A stretch of 64,000 bases of DNA, taken from contig NC_058339.1 of NCBI RefSeq assembly GCF_905475395.1, positions 41,611,172 through 41,675,171 on the forward strand, read 5' to 3'. Below are positions 25,701-39,118 of this stretch, one piece after another. Each line of letters starts with the position of its first letter. Position 1 is the stretch's first letter. The translations under genes were made by a program, and so were the position numbers. The notes under the pieces are model-generated. The model was given only the letters and a program-made list of their open reading frames with translations, searched no databases and was not told where the DNA came from. Source of the DNA: Chrysoperla carnea. Its lineage: Eukaryota; Arthropoda; Insecta; Neuroptera; Chrysopidae.

Positions 25701-28700
25701 AAATATTTGTATGAAAATTCACTTTAAAAAAATCGAAATAGGGACGGGCGTTACGAGTCACACCTGTTAAATTTTGATAGTGCGCTAGACTTCTTGCATT
25801 AGTACACATCGATACGATAGGCGTTATATAATAACTGTATACGAAATTTACTATTGATAATTGGGAGTTGCAACTCGCCAACAGGCGATAATAATTTGTA
25901 CTAACTAAAAACAAAAGTGGTCCCGAATTCAGTAGTTACAATTTCGACTACCAGACGGCAATACTTGTACTTACCACTTTTTAAGGCCAATAAAAATATT
26001 CAAATTCATATCAGATAAATCCCGCCAACTGGCGGTAAAAATTTGTACTATATCAACCTAAACAGGAAGTGGGCCGCTTTTTCAGCAGTTCCAATTTAGA
26101 CCACCTGATTACTTACCATTTATCAATTGTCAAAAGGTACCTTTATGGGTAACACTATTTATTTGTTTTAAGAAGTTCGATTAGTTCATTAATTCAAGTA
26201 ATTATTATATCTTCAAACTCTCACTGATCATATTACACAGCGCTCATGAAATCCAAGAAGATTCCAGGTGCAGCATTAGAATTTTAAGGAACAAAAGCAA
26301 TCGAAATTCACGCGAAAAAATTAGTCCGATATTTATTTTAGTAAATTTCTATAGCTGGATATCTTGACTGTTAAGAATGATGTGAGAAATGATATTGTGA
26401 AGATAGAAGAAGTTCTCGAAATAACGAAAATTCTTAACAAAATCTTTCAAAACATAAAGCTTAATCATTTGCGGGGTAGAGAGGAATTTACGAAAATGTA
26501 TTACATATATATAACAACGGGAAAAAATTTTTTCATTGGCTTAACGAAAAATATGAAAAACAAGCTTACTTTTGTGAGGCATTATTTTCTGTACTTGCAT
26601 CGTTGCCAGCTTGTGGTTCATTGGTAGCTTCGCCAGTAGTTGGAGGAAGTGATGTTGCGCCTTCTTCAGTATTTCCTGTATCTGTACTAGCCTCTGCTGT
26701 TGAACTATCTGTTTGTTGTGATACGTTATTATTTTGATTATTAGTAACAATATTTCCAATATTACGAAAATTATCTGTAGCTGATAAAACTGCTGAAGTA
26801 ATTTGCTGCTGTTGATCTAAATAAGAACGACAGAAGTTATTACCCACATTTTATATAATTAAAGTCGTAAGATAATGCTAGAAATAGTGCTCTATTTTCT
26901 CTCCTTAAAGAAGCAAGAAAAGTTTATCAGTGATGAGGCAAAATTTCCGATAGAAAACGTTTTAGAAGTGTTCTACCAAGCAAAAATTCGAATGTGGGTA
27001 CCGTGAAGGCCCACACAAAATATATAAATAGAAAGGCAAGTAAGATTAATAATCTGAAAAAAAGATTAAAAGAATTTTTCGATATGTTATTCATGCGATT
27101 GTGTTGGAAATTTTTTTCCTCATTCTAATCAAAATTGAAATAATTTATATTGAAATAAATAACATCCTCCGAAGAACACTATCTAACGGTCTAATTTTTT
27201 CACTTGCCATTTTTATGACTTACCAAAAACATTGCCAAAGGCAGGAACATAAACTTGTGCAGCTAATACAGGCGTTGTATCAATTGGATCCTCCAATAAT
27301 AACGAATCCATATTATTTTCAGTTCCACTAACATTTGCAGCATTGTCAGTTGTCTGATTTTCAAGTTGATTAATTAAAGCATTGGCTAAACGTAACATTT
27401 TACGTGCAACATTTAAACGACTGTTTGATAAATTTTGACTTAATGGTAATTGTGGTATTCTCTGCTAAGAAATGCAAGTAGTATCATCATTAATTGGATT
27501 ATTAATATTGAAATATTTTAATGGTTTTTTTTTTGTTAACTCACTTGTGCATCCATCATGTCGGCACTGTAAGCCATTGATCCAAGGTATATTTGATTTG
27601 GTGATGGTATTTGAAATCTAGATGTATTACTATTTCCACTACCGGTGCTTGGTCTATGTGGTTGTGGTGGTGCACGTTGCACCAAGTGTACGACTTTGCC
27701 ATTAACGTCTACAAATTAAATTCAAAATTTTAGATATTGATTCGACATGTTGCTAACAAAAGTTACACTTTTCTAAGAGTCGGTAAACGGATAAAAGTCT
27801 GACACCAAAATGTTTGTATACCCTTTTCAAATCTATCGTGACTTGATAACAGAACCGTCTAGAAAAATTTATACAGTTCTTAGTATTTAGTTAGTCTCTT
27901 CATCCACCGATACAATGCAATGAAATTGCAACACACCTTACAGTAGTTGGAAAAATGTTAATTGGAGTAGGTTATGTTTGAGTTGAATCAAGTTGACACA
28001 TTCTAGTCACACCTGTGGACGAGACTAGGTACGGCAACATCATGGATATAGGAATATTTTAAAAGGGGTAGAGTATAACCGAGTGGGTGAGTCTCACTCA
28101 AGAGGAAGAGGCAGGGTATCATTATGCCTACTTTCTATTGGCTGTTAACTAGGAGCATGCTAAAAGTATGTTCAAAACCTTCTTTAAGTGTTTTTGATTC
28201 GTTTGTAAGCATAGTAACATGTTTGACATATAGTTGACGTGTGTGGATAACAGAAATAAATAAACTTATATTCAAAAGAAAAGTAAAATTTGTAAAGAAA
28301 AATAAATACAAGTATTTATGCTTGTTTTAAAACAATTTTTTCAACGGTATAAATAACCTAAACGCAACAATATTCTATTCAATGTAGTGAATATTCAATC
28401 TTGAATCCTAGTGTTACAACTATTATAAGTTAACTAATGAAATTCAAAAGAAGGCTTAAGAATGTCTCCAAAATACGTCGATTAATTTTCAATACTAAAT
28501 ATCAACAACGTATTATAGAATTTTTAAAATATGAAATTAATGTAAAAATTTATTTGGGGAAATTATTACTTATTTATGTATTGAATTATGTACCCGTGAA
28601 CCTAATCTTAATTTAAATAAGTTTTATTTTTATTATTTTACGAATTATTTACGGTATATTCTTTAGGTAATTAGTCGGTCATAGGAATATTAAAGGTATA

Positions 28701-29676
28701 TTCCTTCATCCAAGGGTAATTAGTTTAAAATATTATATTTGTAATTAATTTCTAAATTGTATTTTTTTTTAAAAATACATTTTTTTCTTTAGGGTAAAAG
28801 ATTTTACTTTAAATAGAAATATTTTTTGCTCGGACCAATCTACAACACACACAAAATTCGCTATCCATTTAAATTTTCCCGCAATAGAGAGAGCGAACAG
28901 CCGCAGCCAATCAAAAGCAGGCATATTGCTTGAGGCAATCTAAAACCATGGATATAGAAATATTAAAATCTAAAACACACGAAATATTATCGTTCTATTT
29001 GAATTTCCCACAAATGAGAACCGCAGCCAATCAAAAGTAGGCACATTACTTCCCCCTAAGTGATACACCCCCTCGTCTAAAGTAGGACTTTATACTACAT
29101 CCCTACTATAATTACTAGATCCGTGGGCAACATATGCCTGATTATAGAGTGACTTGTGTTCAACGCTTATGCTACGCGAAATACTTAAGAATACTTCGTA
29201 GATTTTTCCTGATGATTGCCAGTTTCTGATTACTCTGTAATCAATTTGGGTTAAAATTACAAGCACTATAATTTCTAAGGTCATATAAGTGATCTCACAC
29301 ATTTGGATGACATATCTTTTGATGGAAATTATTCCTCTTTTCGGCATCAAACTTATATTTACCTCATCTTTACAAATGTTTTTATGAATTATAATTTTTA
29401 AATACATTACCATATTCATTTAATTTTTTTCGATCTTGCAAAACCCGACCACAGTAAATAATTCGCTGAGTTTCTGCAGGAATATTAACTTTTCCTGATA
29501 TTAACTCTTTAAATTCTTTAACTGTAATCTGAAAAACAGAATGAACACAGATATACAAAACCAAAATAATGTATCCATACACAAATAAAAAAATAAACTA
29601 TAACCCTACTTACATCATCTTCGACAGTAAATGGATGATTCTGTGAATCAAGTGTTTTCACTGTAACTTCAATCAT
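19792..29676 (-). CDS. BAG6: BAG6/Scythe, large ubiquitin-like chaperone-holdase (11 exons, complete)
   Basis: BAG6 holds newly made tail-anchored and mislocalised hydrophobic proteins in the cytosol and nucleus and sends them to insertion or the proteasome. Exons in coding order: 29614-29676, 29411-29528, 27545-27708, 27224-27461, 26570-26816, 25320-25656, 22885-23254, 22093-22543, 21696-22020, 21447-21623, 19792-20163. All joins keep phase; the sum is 2862 nt, 953 residues (human BAG6 is somewhat longer). Exons 1-3 encode an N-terminal ubiquitin-like domain ([25 protein letters not shown]). Exon 6 carries the conserved block ending [11 protein letters not shown]...PVRVQ. The middle is Ser/Thr/Gln/Pro-rich and disordered. 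The last exon has [17 protein letters not shown], with its nuclear-localisation basic run, then the BAG-like C-terminus ending near RFPNAS. Identification is firm; the exact start of exon 4 has a NAGNAG ambiguity. Confidence 0.92.
20164..21446 (-). other. BAG6: BAG6 last intron, possible decayed transposon
   Basis: About 20300 reads AGTCGGATTAACC and about 20870 reads GATTAATCCGCCCCTG in the opposite sense. This could mark the ends of a roughly 590-bp decayed element, but the match is short. Nothing else was seen. Confidence 0.3.
22745..22860 (+). repeat. Retroelement 3'-tail-like fragment with (CAAA)n
   Basis: TAACGTGAAAGAAGACC followed by (CAAA)n, then a GGCATT...ATAAATATTA tail. The same order occurs at 59810-59905 (GCGTGAAAGCGTAA, (CAAA)n, GGCATTTATAAT). 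I recall this arrangement from insect RTE-type LINE ends; assignment is tentative. Confidence 0.35.
23255..25319 (-). other. BAG6: BAG6 intron with long perfect hairpin
   Basis: This 2-kb AT-rich intron contains a perfect 18-bp inverted repeat at 24234-24283. No coding signal was seen. Confidence 0.5.
25870..26125 (-). repeat. Degenerate tandem duplication in BAG6 intron
   Basis: Two units of roughly 110 bp (about 25875-25985 and 26024-26122) share an order of motifs. Each has a CGCCAAC(A/T)GGCG palindrome, AATTTGTACTA, AAGTGG, CAGTAGTT or CAGCAGTT, and a terminal run like ACTTACCA. They are clearly diverged. Confidence 0.5.
28854..29050 (-). repeat. Direct repeat pair in BAG6 intron
   Basis: Two units, about 28854-28934 and 28977-29050, share the block CCGCAGCCAATCAAAAG followed by AGGCA, with matching upstream TTTGAATTT/TTTAAATTT and CCCRCAA. 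CCAATCA within the unit is a CCAAT-box look-alike, but the place in an intron gives no reason to call it a promoter. Confidence 0.5.
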
Positions 29677-32600
29677 ATTTCCCTAATGTCTAATCTAAAA
29701 ATCACATACAACTATACAAAATATATTTACAAATTATATGTGAAAATGACTCATGAAAATGGAGTAGGTTAAGTTTTTAATATTAATAAAACAGCATAAT
29801 TGAATATAATCGTAATGGCCTGATACAAAATCAATAAGAAATGTCAAAAATAAGTTATTTATAAAAATCTTACAAATCAATATAGAATGAATTTCAACAC
29901 AAAATTATGATTATCGTGTGTATTTTTCTTTTAAAAACACAATTATCGCGAGTTGTGTTTCATTTAATACAAAATAATATGCATAAAAATTATAACAAAA
30001 TTTATTGCAACACTTTTTACACGAATGTAGACTGTACCGTAGATCAAAGATATACGTATATGTTTATGAATTTAGCGACAGTTGTATATTTTCTTTTATA
30101 TGCGTCACTTTCTGCGCACTTTTAAACGACGAGTTTCACGTTGAATTACAAACCGTTTTATTTGAAATTTTTCAATTAGAAAATTAATTTAGTCGTTACC
30201 ACAGATTATAATTTTTAATTTAAAACAGATCTGCAACTCCCTGTAAAATTTTTACAATTTTCGTTCTCTGAAGGTGCCTTTTTCCAGATGGCTCTACACG
30301 TTATATTCGTGTAGGCCCGTAGGGCCATCTATTAGTTTTGATAATAATTTATCCATTTCAAGGGTTGTTGGGGAAACTATATGTTATATATTTTTAAATA
30401 TATAAACAATACGTCTTTCAAAATTCGTTTGCATGTCATTAAAATTCGTTAAATTTCTTTGTGTGTATTCTCAATTGATTGTCTTTATTAACATTTTGTG
30501 GATTATTTGTATAGTGACATTATTATAGTGACAAATGTGATAAAGAAATCAACAGTGACTATGCATGGTATTTCAACAATTAACTCAGTCAATTGTTTGT
30601 TTTCACTTGTTTATGTAATAAATTACAATCTTTGATATCAGTAAAATATATTCTCTGATTTAGTCGTTACGTTTTACTCGATGTACGATAATTGAATAAG
30701 GATTAAAAATTAAACAGATATTAATCTCTAAATGATTTTATTCTAAATAGTGATACAATAAGTAACGGCATTAAAAATACATTCAAGCTTGATATACATA
30801 TAATTTTTCCGAACACATATCTAATATTATAAATTTTCATGCCAAAATCAATAAATATTGTTTAAAATATTTTAATATATCAATTACACATTATCAAAAC
30901 ACATTGGAATAGGATATCTGAACACTGAAATTAATTTATCATATTAAATTAAAATTTGAAAAATTCAGTAAATATTGTTACAATTCTGCCATGAAAAAGC
31001 ATAAATTCAGGATGGTAATCGGTTTTCTTTTTGATAAAATTCTTTCAACTTATTTCCAGCCATCTTGAATTTCCGTAACGATGACAAAGGACAAAAATAC
31101 TCTTAAAGTGGACCAACTCTAAGCCAAAATTAGGATTATTTGGATATTTCAAGATTTGAGGTCTGGTATTTAAGATTTTAGAAATTGTTCGTCACCCTGA
31201 AATTAGTTCATAAAAATATATCAATGGCCATCGAAATTGAAAGGCAGATTTTAAATATGAAAACAATTACTTCATATTTAAAAAGAAATATTTTTATTTT
31301 GAAATATATGACGTAATTAAATGTATGATATGGATTTTCTGATTGTTGTAATCTTAACTCATGTATAAACAATAAATCGAAAATACTAAAAATTATTACA
31401 AAACTATCTTGAAACAATTTTGATATTTTTAGGCAATAAATATTAGAAATTTTTTCTCTATATGAAAATCATCATATGGGAAAAAATTTTAGATAAATGA
31501 TAAAATAATTTTGTTAACAGATAAGATAATTTTTGTTGTTGAAATATTTGATAATGTGAGTTGGCTTTGAATTCTCAAGATAAATATTTTTTTTGTAAAA
31601 TAAATCTATAAAGTACCCCAAGCACTTTTCATACCGTTTTATTTTTTTGTCATTTTTTTTTGAAATATTATACACATTGGAAGAAATGTTCACATATTAC
31701 ATAACTATTTATTTAATTGAAGAAAATGGAAATCACATTTAGGACTTCTTATAAATTTTTACAACCCATTAAAATCTAAGTAAATAATTTAAAAAGAAGA
31801 ATAAGAAATTTTTGCGATTTTTTATTTTATTTAAAAAAAAAAAATTAAAATCTGATCATAATTAATGAAAAGAAAGAATTTTTTTATGAATTGTTAAAAA
31901 TGTACAATTTGGGCGAAATCTTATGATACTTAAAGATTCGTCTCAGTTACGTAATTACGGGGTAGTAAGACATGCAAAATTTCAGACGGCTTTTTACCCA
32001 GACGACCTCGAAGAATAATAATTCAAATATTAAAAATGAAATATTTAATATATTTCAAGAGAAATTTTACTTAGGTTTAAGATCAAACACGGCGAATCTA
32101 CACTTTTAGTTTTTGATGCGCTTTATTAATATATAAATTTCAGAAATTGTAGTTACGTAACTGGTCCGTTAATTATTTTTTTAACAAATTGAGCGCCGTA
32201 TGCCTATAAGTATTCATTTTCAATTTCTGAATTTAACCCAATTGATCGATAGCAGATTGTACTTTTTTACTTTTTATCCAAGATTTGGGGAGATTGAAAT
32301 GAAGTGTCGGTCCAAGAGTAAACATTGGCGAAATAATTGCGGCGCTCAATGTGTTAAGATTAAAGTATGCTGTCAAGAGAATAAGATTTTAGAAGTAATT
32401 TTAATTTTCACACATCATTATGTTTTCTTATGTATTTCAAACTTCAGGAATATGCAAATATTCCATTTTTTAAGAAGAGTTATTCAGTTTTCAATATTAC
32501 GCATTACCTTTGAATTAAAAAAGATTCAAGCCTTAAAACGACCGTCATAAACATATTAAGTAATATATGAATGCTTCTGTAAGTAATTGAAATTCAAATT

Positions 32601-32839
32601 AAAAAATAAATACAATTTTTTTTTATTATTTAATTTTTATATATATATGTAGTATATATATAAAGTATTTTATGCTATAATAATATGTGTAATGAATTCT
32701 TCAGTCACGCCACAAGAACATCCTAAGAAATTTCCTAAACCAAAACATTAAATTGTACAAAAAGAAAAATAATTTATCAAAATAATAATTAAAAAAAACG
32801 TGTTTTTTTTTTACTCTACAATCTATTTTATATAAATAA
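29677..32839. other. BAG6 upstream region and PAIP1 3' flank
   Basis: The BAG6 promoter region should lie within the first few hundred bases above 29676. A GC-richer patch at 30285-30335 carries two opposed AGATGGC motifs. A fragment of the CACTTGT repeat family lies at about 30553-30610. TTTATT at 32622-32627 (AATAAA, minus) is a likely PAIP1 poly(A) signal, about 215 nt past its stop. No other gene was seen. Confidence 0.5.
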
Positions 32840-35800
32840 CTACTTTTTGCCCATAGCAACAAATTCTTTAAAAGCTGCTCGCATTTCTTCATCCATTTCA
32901 GGATCAGGATCCCATAATCCATCTGGATCGGAATCATCACTGTAAAATGCAATTAATTATAAATTAAGGTGGGTTCCATAGGGATTTTTCCAATTATTTT
33001 ATTTATTTTTTTTATATTTTGAATTCACATTGTAGCCAATTATAACAAATTAAACAACACAATCCAATAATTAATTCTTAATTTTTATTTTAACTTCACA
33101 ACCATTTAATTATGGCCTGTAAAGACAAAAAATTTAAGTAATAGTCACACGAACACGCTGGCTACAGGGTTGTTACGATTTTCAATCACCCATTTTATCG
33201 AAAGTTTGATCCCTTACAACCCGGGCTGGCTACTATGCAAATTAATAAAAAATGGCTAAATGATAGAAAAGATTTCAATCGGAATTAATTCCCAGAAATA
33301 TGCAAATTGTCAAATTTTCTTAAGTTAGTTCCTCAAAAAGTGCATGTATGATTATACTAGAGACTTCTGTTTCGAATTTTATTTATAAATTCTGTTAGAA
33401 CTTGGAAAAATTAGACGAAATGTTTTGAAATATTGTTACCTAAAGATTTAGAAAAATCACTTATACAAGAAATAATACACAAATGCATGCAATTTCATTA
33501 CTTTAAATGTGTTTTATGGGAAAACGAATGCCGCATGCTATAATTTTCTGTATACGAAAATATTTGTCAATGCTTTTAACTAATTAATTAAAATTAGTTT
33601 TTCAAACAAAACAAAGTAGACAAAAGTAACTCTTTCATGACTATTTTGTCATGAACAGCGCCGACTCCAATCTATGGTATATTATTATTATATATGTCAA
33701 CGTAATAATAATAATTTTCGTTAGATAAACTAGAGCTTACACAACATTTGCGTTATGTCTAGTTGATCTGGATCGAGCACTTAGCACGGGTTGGGCTTGT
33801 TTTTGGCTATTCTTTTGGAAGCTAAATTTACAATTTTACTAATTAGTTTACAATCTGACGGAAATTACAATATTATGTTGACAATATATATTTTTTAAAC
33901 CGAGGTTTAAAAACATTAATTTTAAAGAGGCTTTTAAAAACATAACTCGCTTAAAAGAAGAAATTTAGTAAGACATAAAATTAAGATGCAGTTTTCTGTT
34001 AATTATTTCCGACTGAAATTTTAAGTTTTTTTTACCATTTTATTAAAAAAATTAGAATATTTTATTTCATATTATTCCAACATAAACGTTTATTAATTTT
34101 TGTTATAATTGCATAATTTCTATATATTTTGATTACGTTTATGATTAATTTAAAGTTTGCAGGAAATTAATATTAGCGCATGACTTACTGTGATATTTCA
34201 TCAGCAACATCCGTTAAAAATGCGTTCTCTTCAGCAGATAATTCGAGACCATCGGGTCCATAAAAAACTGGACCACCATCTGACCAACGTTGTACAAACG
34301 GTGACTCCGGTGGATAATCAGATTGTACGGAATGTGTTATTGGTATTGTTGATGGTTGATGCATATTATTTCGACCCCATTGTGCGGCACGTAATTCTAA
34401 GACATTTTTTAATAAATTTGCGCATGATGTTGGTAAATCAGGCAATCGGTCTTGTAATCGATTCACTATACTTAATACTGCATCGAATTTCAATGCTTCC
34501 AAAGACATACCTGTCAACTATTTAAATTGAAAATTATTAACTAAAAATTTCAAAAAAAGGAGGGTGGATTAAAATTAATTAAAACGTGTTGTTTTATGGT
34601 CAAAATATATTTTTTTAAGTTTTGAATATTTAAATCAGGTTTGACTTCAAAATTTCCCAGAGTTTTCTTATAACATAGATGTTCTCTGTTAACACAGACA
34701 ACTCGAAAAAGAAGTTTTATCGGATTTTATAGTACTGGGCAAGATGGCCAGTGATAATTCATGCTGGCAAAGCTAATAAACTAAAATTGCCCTGTTCAAC
34801 AATTTACCAAGCGTTCGAAAGCACTAATGATTTATTTAGCGTTGGCAAATCGTCGCCATTTTCTTCCGAAATTATTCGTTTGAGGGACAGTTTAATAGTA
34901 AGTTGATTTTTAAAATGACATTAACATCTATGTCATCTATCATAGTTTAAAATTTTGGAAAAACTTTCCTTTTTACAAGCGAAAAAGCTTATTATACCAT
35001 GCATATATGTAATATGCAAGGTATACTAAGTTTAGTCCCAAGTTTGTAACGCTTAAAAATATTGATGCTACGAACAAAATTTTGGTATAGGTGTTCATAA
35101 AATCACCTAATTAGTCCATTTCCGGTTGTCCATCTGTGGACACGATAACTCAAAAACGAAAAAAGATATCAAGCTGAAATTTTTACAGCGTGGTCAGGAT
35201 GTAAAAAGTGAGAACCCATCTTGTAAACGGATGTAGTCTCTTACAATGCGTTTAGAAATATAATTAACTTTAAACCGCATTCTATAGTCATTGATATAGT
35301 CTATTAAAGATAAAAATTAACAGAACTCTAGGTATTTGAAATAAATTTTTTAAACAGTCCCAATGCTTAGATTTCAATTTTCGCAATAAAAGTTTTGGCA
35401 GCATCCAAGTTTTCTTGTTAGCCTTAGGAGAAAATTTTTTGATCGTGGAAACACAGCTTTATACACGTGGGCATGATTTCAAAATTTACTAACTCAAAAC
35501 TAACACATGTGATATTAAATAATAACAGTTTGAAAATTAAACTTACTTTGAGTACTTGACAAATGCATTTAATATCATCAGGACCGTCAAATGTAAGTAA
35601 AACTTGTAACATTTTTAACAAATATTCGCCAAATGCTTCTTCCCAATCCAATTGTGAAAAAAGTTCAGCTAAGAATAATGTATAATTTCGTGCTTTGTCA
35701 CTATGTGGGGCTGTGAATTCAATACTATCGCAATAATTCATTAAGCATAATCGCATTTGTGATGAATAAGCGTTCAAAATAACAAATAATCGAGCACCCG

Positions 35801-36311
35801 AATATCCAAAATTATGTTCAGCAATTGCTTGATCGACAATACATTGAACCACTGCATCCATCATTTGACTATCATCCAAACATGTTCGTAAGTTATCCAA
35901 CAAAGCAGGTACTTTTTCATCAAATTTACCAGGATTTGATGTTAGTAATACAATCACTTCACGTAAATGTTCTAGTTCATTGAAATAATCATTGAAATTA
36001 GAACCATTATTAATATCTGAAGGAAGTTGAGGTGCTGTAATAATATTATTTGATTGAGGTGCTTGTTGTTGAGATCTTGAACGTTCTAAACGATTTTGTA
36101 CAGATTTGTTGTTGGTTGGAATTGGACTATAAATTCCTTTTGGGACAAATTCCTTTGCTTCTGCTGATAATTTACTTTTTGACACTATACTGTCAGTTGA
36201 ATTAATCTCATTATTTTTATGTAAATCTGTTTCTGTTTCTTCCATACTAATATTTGGTCTTCGTAAAGGTGGTAAATCTTGCCCCGTAAATATTGGACCT
36301 TGGCCGTCCAT
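32840..36311 (-). CDS. PAIP1: PAIP1, poly(A)-binding-protein-interacting protein 1 (3 exons, complete)
   Basis: PAIP1 binds poly(A)-binding protein and eIF4A/eIF3 and promotes translation in the cytoplasm. Exons in coding order: 35547-36311, 34189-34517, 32840-32939. The joins are AAA|TTG and CA|T, and the sum is 1194 nt, 397 residues. Residues 47-60 carry a PAM2 motif (KLSAEAKEFVPKG), the segment that docks on the MLLE domain. Residues from about 105 through exon 2 form a MIF4G-type helical domain (for example FNELEHLREVIVLL, AELFSQLDWEEAFGEYLLKML). The acidic C-terminus (DDSDPDGLWDPDPEMDEEM) resembles the PAM1 region. The ATG at 36311 is the first in an open frame and gives the usual short N-terminus. 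The protein is shorter than human PAIP1 mainly at the N-terminal end. Confidence 0.92.
34991..35240 (+). repeat. CACTTGT-family repeat, 5' half, in PAIP1 intron 1
   Basis: Contains the family start (TATACCATG...GTATACTAAGTTTAGTCCCAAG), the AACAAAATTTTGGTATAGG block, and GACACGATAACTCAAAAACG. It stops after the CATCTTGTAAACGG region, so it is truncated at the CACTTGT end. Confidence 0.75.
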
Positions 36312-38312
36312 AATGATTTGTTAATATTGTAAAAAATGTGCCGTACGTTTGATAAATATATAAATTAGTACAAATGACACTTTAGAACATTTTATTTTTT
36401 TATAACACAATGTGATTTCGTTGCGTTTTTTTACTGTTACACAGTTTTATATGTGTCGTCCTATGACGTTTAATATATAAATGTGATTTCGTATGAATGC
36501 GTTTTATTGCTTATTTTATGCAAAAATAAATTAAACATGCTTAATTTTTATAATTAATAATTCAAACAGAATCTAAATCTAATATTCAAAATAGTGATGC
36601 GCTTACAAATTTCCATTAAATACAAGATATTTCTTTTTAAAGTCAATTTAGGTGTTAAATCACTGAATTACAACTACACATATTGAACTCTGTGAACGCA
36701 CGATGCATATTTTTATGGGCAAAACAGTGGAGTTATCTCTACTAGTTTTATTACGACGTTGTTAAAAAATACAATATATTTTGTTGATAATTTCTTTTTA
36801 GATGCCTGACTAAAAATACACGAATATTATATTACAAAGTATCATTTATTTATTATTATGAATACGATTTCAATATGGTGAAAGTATCTGACATACAAAT
36901 ATAATTATTTGTTACACTTTACCAAAATAAATAACAATTAAATAGACACCTTCATGATAAAAAGTAGGGCTAAAATTAAAAAGTGGTCAACTGGTCATGT
37001 AAGATGTAACAAATTTAATTTTGAAACTAAAAATATGCCTGACTTTATTTATTTTTCAATTATTCAATAAAAATCTGTTAACATAGAAAAAAAATAATTT
37101 TCTATTTATAAATAACATTTTTAATATAATTTAGATATAAGAGTTCAGATAAGTTCAGCAGAATTGTTGAAAACGTACACAATGACGTCACGTTGAAGTT
37201 TTATTTACTTTTTCATTTACGTGTTTGTTTGTCCTTGTCTGTTGGCCAGTCTCCTTGTTTCATGGATTACATATATAAACCCTATTATAATAATGTGAGA
37301 GACAAGGACAAAGACAAACATTTTTGATTACGTAGGTGCTGGTTTGTTCTATTCAGGGGTTTGGAAATGAAAAAGCTCCCTCGCGATTCAAAGTTCAAAG
37401 AAACATGCCTGAAGAATCAAAAATAAAAGTTTGAAGGTGGGAATAGTTTTTAGTTCTACGGCTATAATTATGTATACAACTTTTTTTCGTCTATGAATGA
37501 CGATTTATAAGGAAAACCATAAACTTCTTTTTTACACCAAATTGTGTCAAACCAAAGGTATTAAGAATAAGATTCTTCAACTTATTGTTTATCAACTATT
37601 ATTGCCTTATTGGTCATATAAAGTTGAAGTTAATCGCAGATATCTTCTCTGTTAATCGTATTAACGTCTGTTCCCACTACCTTAGATCATATCAATATAT
37701 TTTAAAGTAGTGAATTTTTAAAGCCCACTACTATATTTTATCTATGGTCTCAGGGATCTTTATCTGTATCTATGATTGAGTTCCTTAATAATTGAAACCA
37801 GAAGGTGTAGAGGTCAGCACGATTTAACATTTCAAATGACGCCATATAATTTAATTTATTAATTTAACCACGTTTTAATACAATTTAATAATGCAATTTT
37901 TATTTCTATTACAAATATTTTTATTCCAAGTAATAGTTGTTTTTTTTTTTTAATAGGTTAAATAAAAATTACTAAATATGAACTATTTAATGAAAAATGC
38001 TCTCACTTTTAAACATTTTTTCTGATTTCGTGTCAAACTTATGAATACTCCTTACTTTTATCCTCCATACTTCTATAATAAATATGTTCTTTTGCTTCTC
38101 AAGTGTATACTTTTTTGTACATTTCTTTCTAATAATTTACGCTTTAATAGCAATATCCTTTTTTAAGTTTACTACGTAAGAAGATGTGCACATTTTTGTA
38201 AAAAAAGAACAGAGTTGTAAATGTAGGGTTGTTTGTGTTTGGAAGAAATGATTTGCAGAACGATTTTCTCAATATTTTTAGGTTAAAAAAAATAAATAAT
38301 ATGGAGTAATTT
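36312..38312. other. PAIP1 upstream flank, no gene seen
   Basis: AT-rich. About 37215-37340 holds an imperfect inverted repeat (GTTTGTTTGTCCTTGTC against GACAAGGACAAAGACAAAC). No convincing open frame. Confidence 0.45.
36445..36451 (-). promoter_or_regulatory. PAIP1: Possible PAIP1 TATA box
   Basis: TATAAAA on the minus strand, about 135 nt above the PAIP1 ATG, next to an imperfect CGTCCTATGACG palindrome. In AT-rich DNA such a match is weak evidence. Confidence 0.25.
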
Positions 38313-38680
38313 TGGTCGCTGATCACGAATCCGAGGCTTAAATTTAGTACTACTGCATTCCAGTACGGGATTCGTGCCTTTTTTTTTAGCAAAAAGTTCA
38401 CTTTTTATTAGAAAATTGAAAAATAATTATTTTGCTGCTAGTATTTCCTTTCTTTGAGGAGCTTTTTTTGTCGCTGTTCACGAATCTGGGGTCTAAATTC
38501 AACCATATCACACTTCAGTACGGGATTCGTGCCATTTGTGGCAAAAAGCGAACTCTATTAGCGCTACAATTGAAATATAAACATTTTGCTGCGAGAATTT
38601 CCCTCAAAGATTATATAATATTTAGTACCGGAGTATGGTAACGTTCAATTTAGACCCCGGATTCGTAATCAGTGACCAAA
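38313..38680. repeat. Repeat of about 155 bp, two direct units plus an inverted end
   Basis: Units begin at 38313 and 38470 with GGTCGCTGATCACGAAT and GTCGCTGTTCACGAAT. Both contain CAGTACGGGATTCGTGCC, GCAAAAAG and ATTTTGCTGC. At 38645-38680 the unit start recurs inverted (GACCCCGGATTCG...AGTGACC). This could be a nested or foldback transposon. Confidence 0.6.
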
Positions 38681-39118
38681 AAAACCTCCTAGAGCCAATT
38701 CCGTAGCAAAAAAAATAATATTCATTTCTTTTTGAGGTGGTTTAGAGGGCCTGATTCCATGAATTTTTAAATGAATGTAGAGGTTAGTGGTGATGAAGAA
38801 CACTAAGAATTTTTGGAATCGGTGCTGTCGGTTTCAACATTTTTCGGCCTATTAATTTTTCCATACTCCTATATACTATGTAGATTAATAGTAGTGAAGA
38901 TGTGAATAACTTTTTACCCGACTGTCAAGGAAGGGTTAGGTTATTCGTGCACATCTTGTTTGTAACTTTCTTAATTACCTCGTATCTTCCAAACGGCTGG
39001 ATGGATTTCGAGAGTTAAGGTATCGTTATTAAAAAGTGTTTGATAAAAATGGAGGATTTTTAGCGCAAAATAGTAATAAGTTAATACAAAAATCCGATTG
39101 CGTTAAAATTTAAAACTG

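Noticed and set aside
34190-34525. Plus-strand open frame of 111 codons
   Set aside because: Antisense of PAIP1 exon 2.
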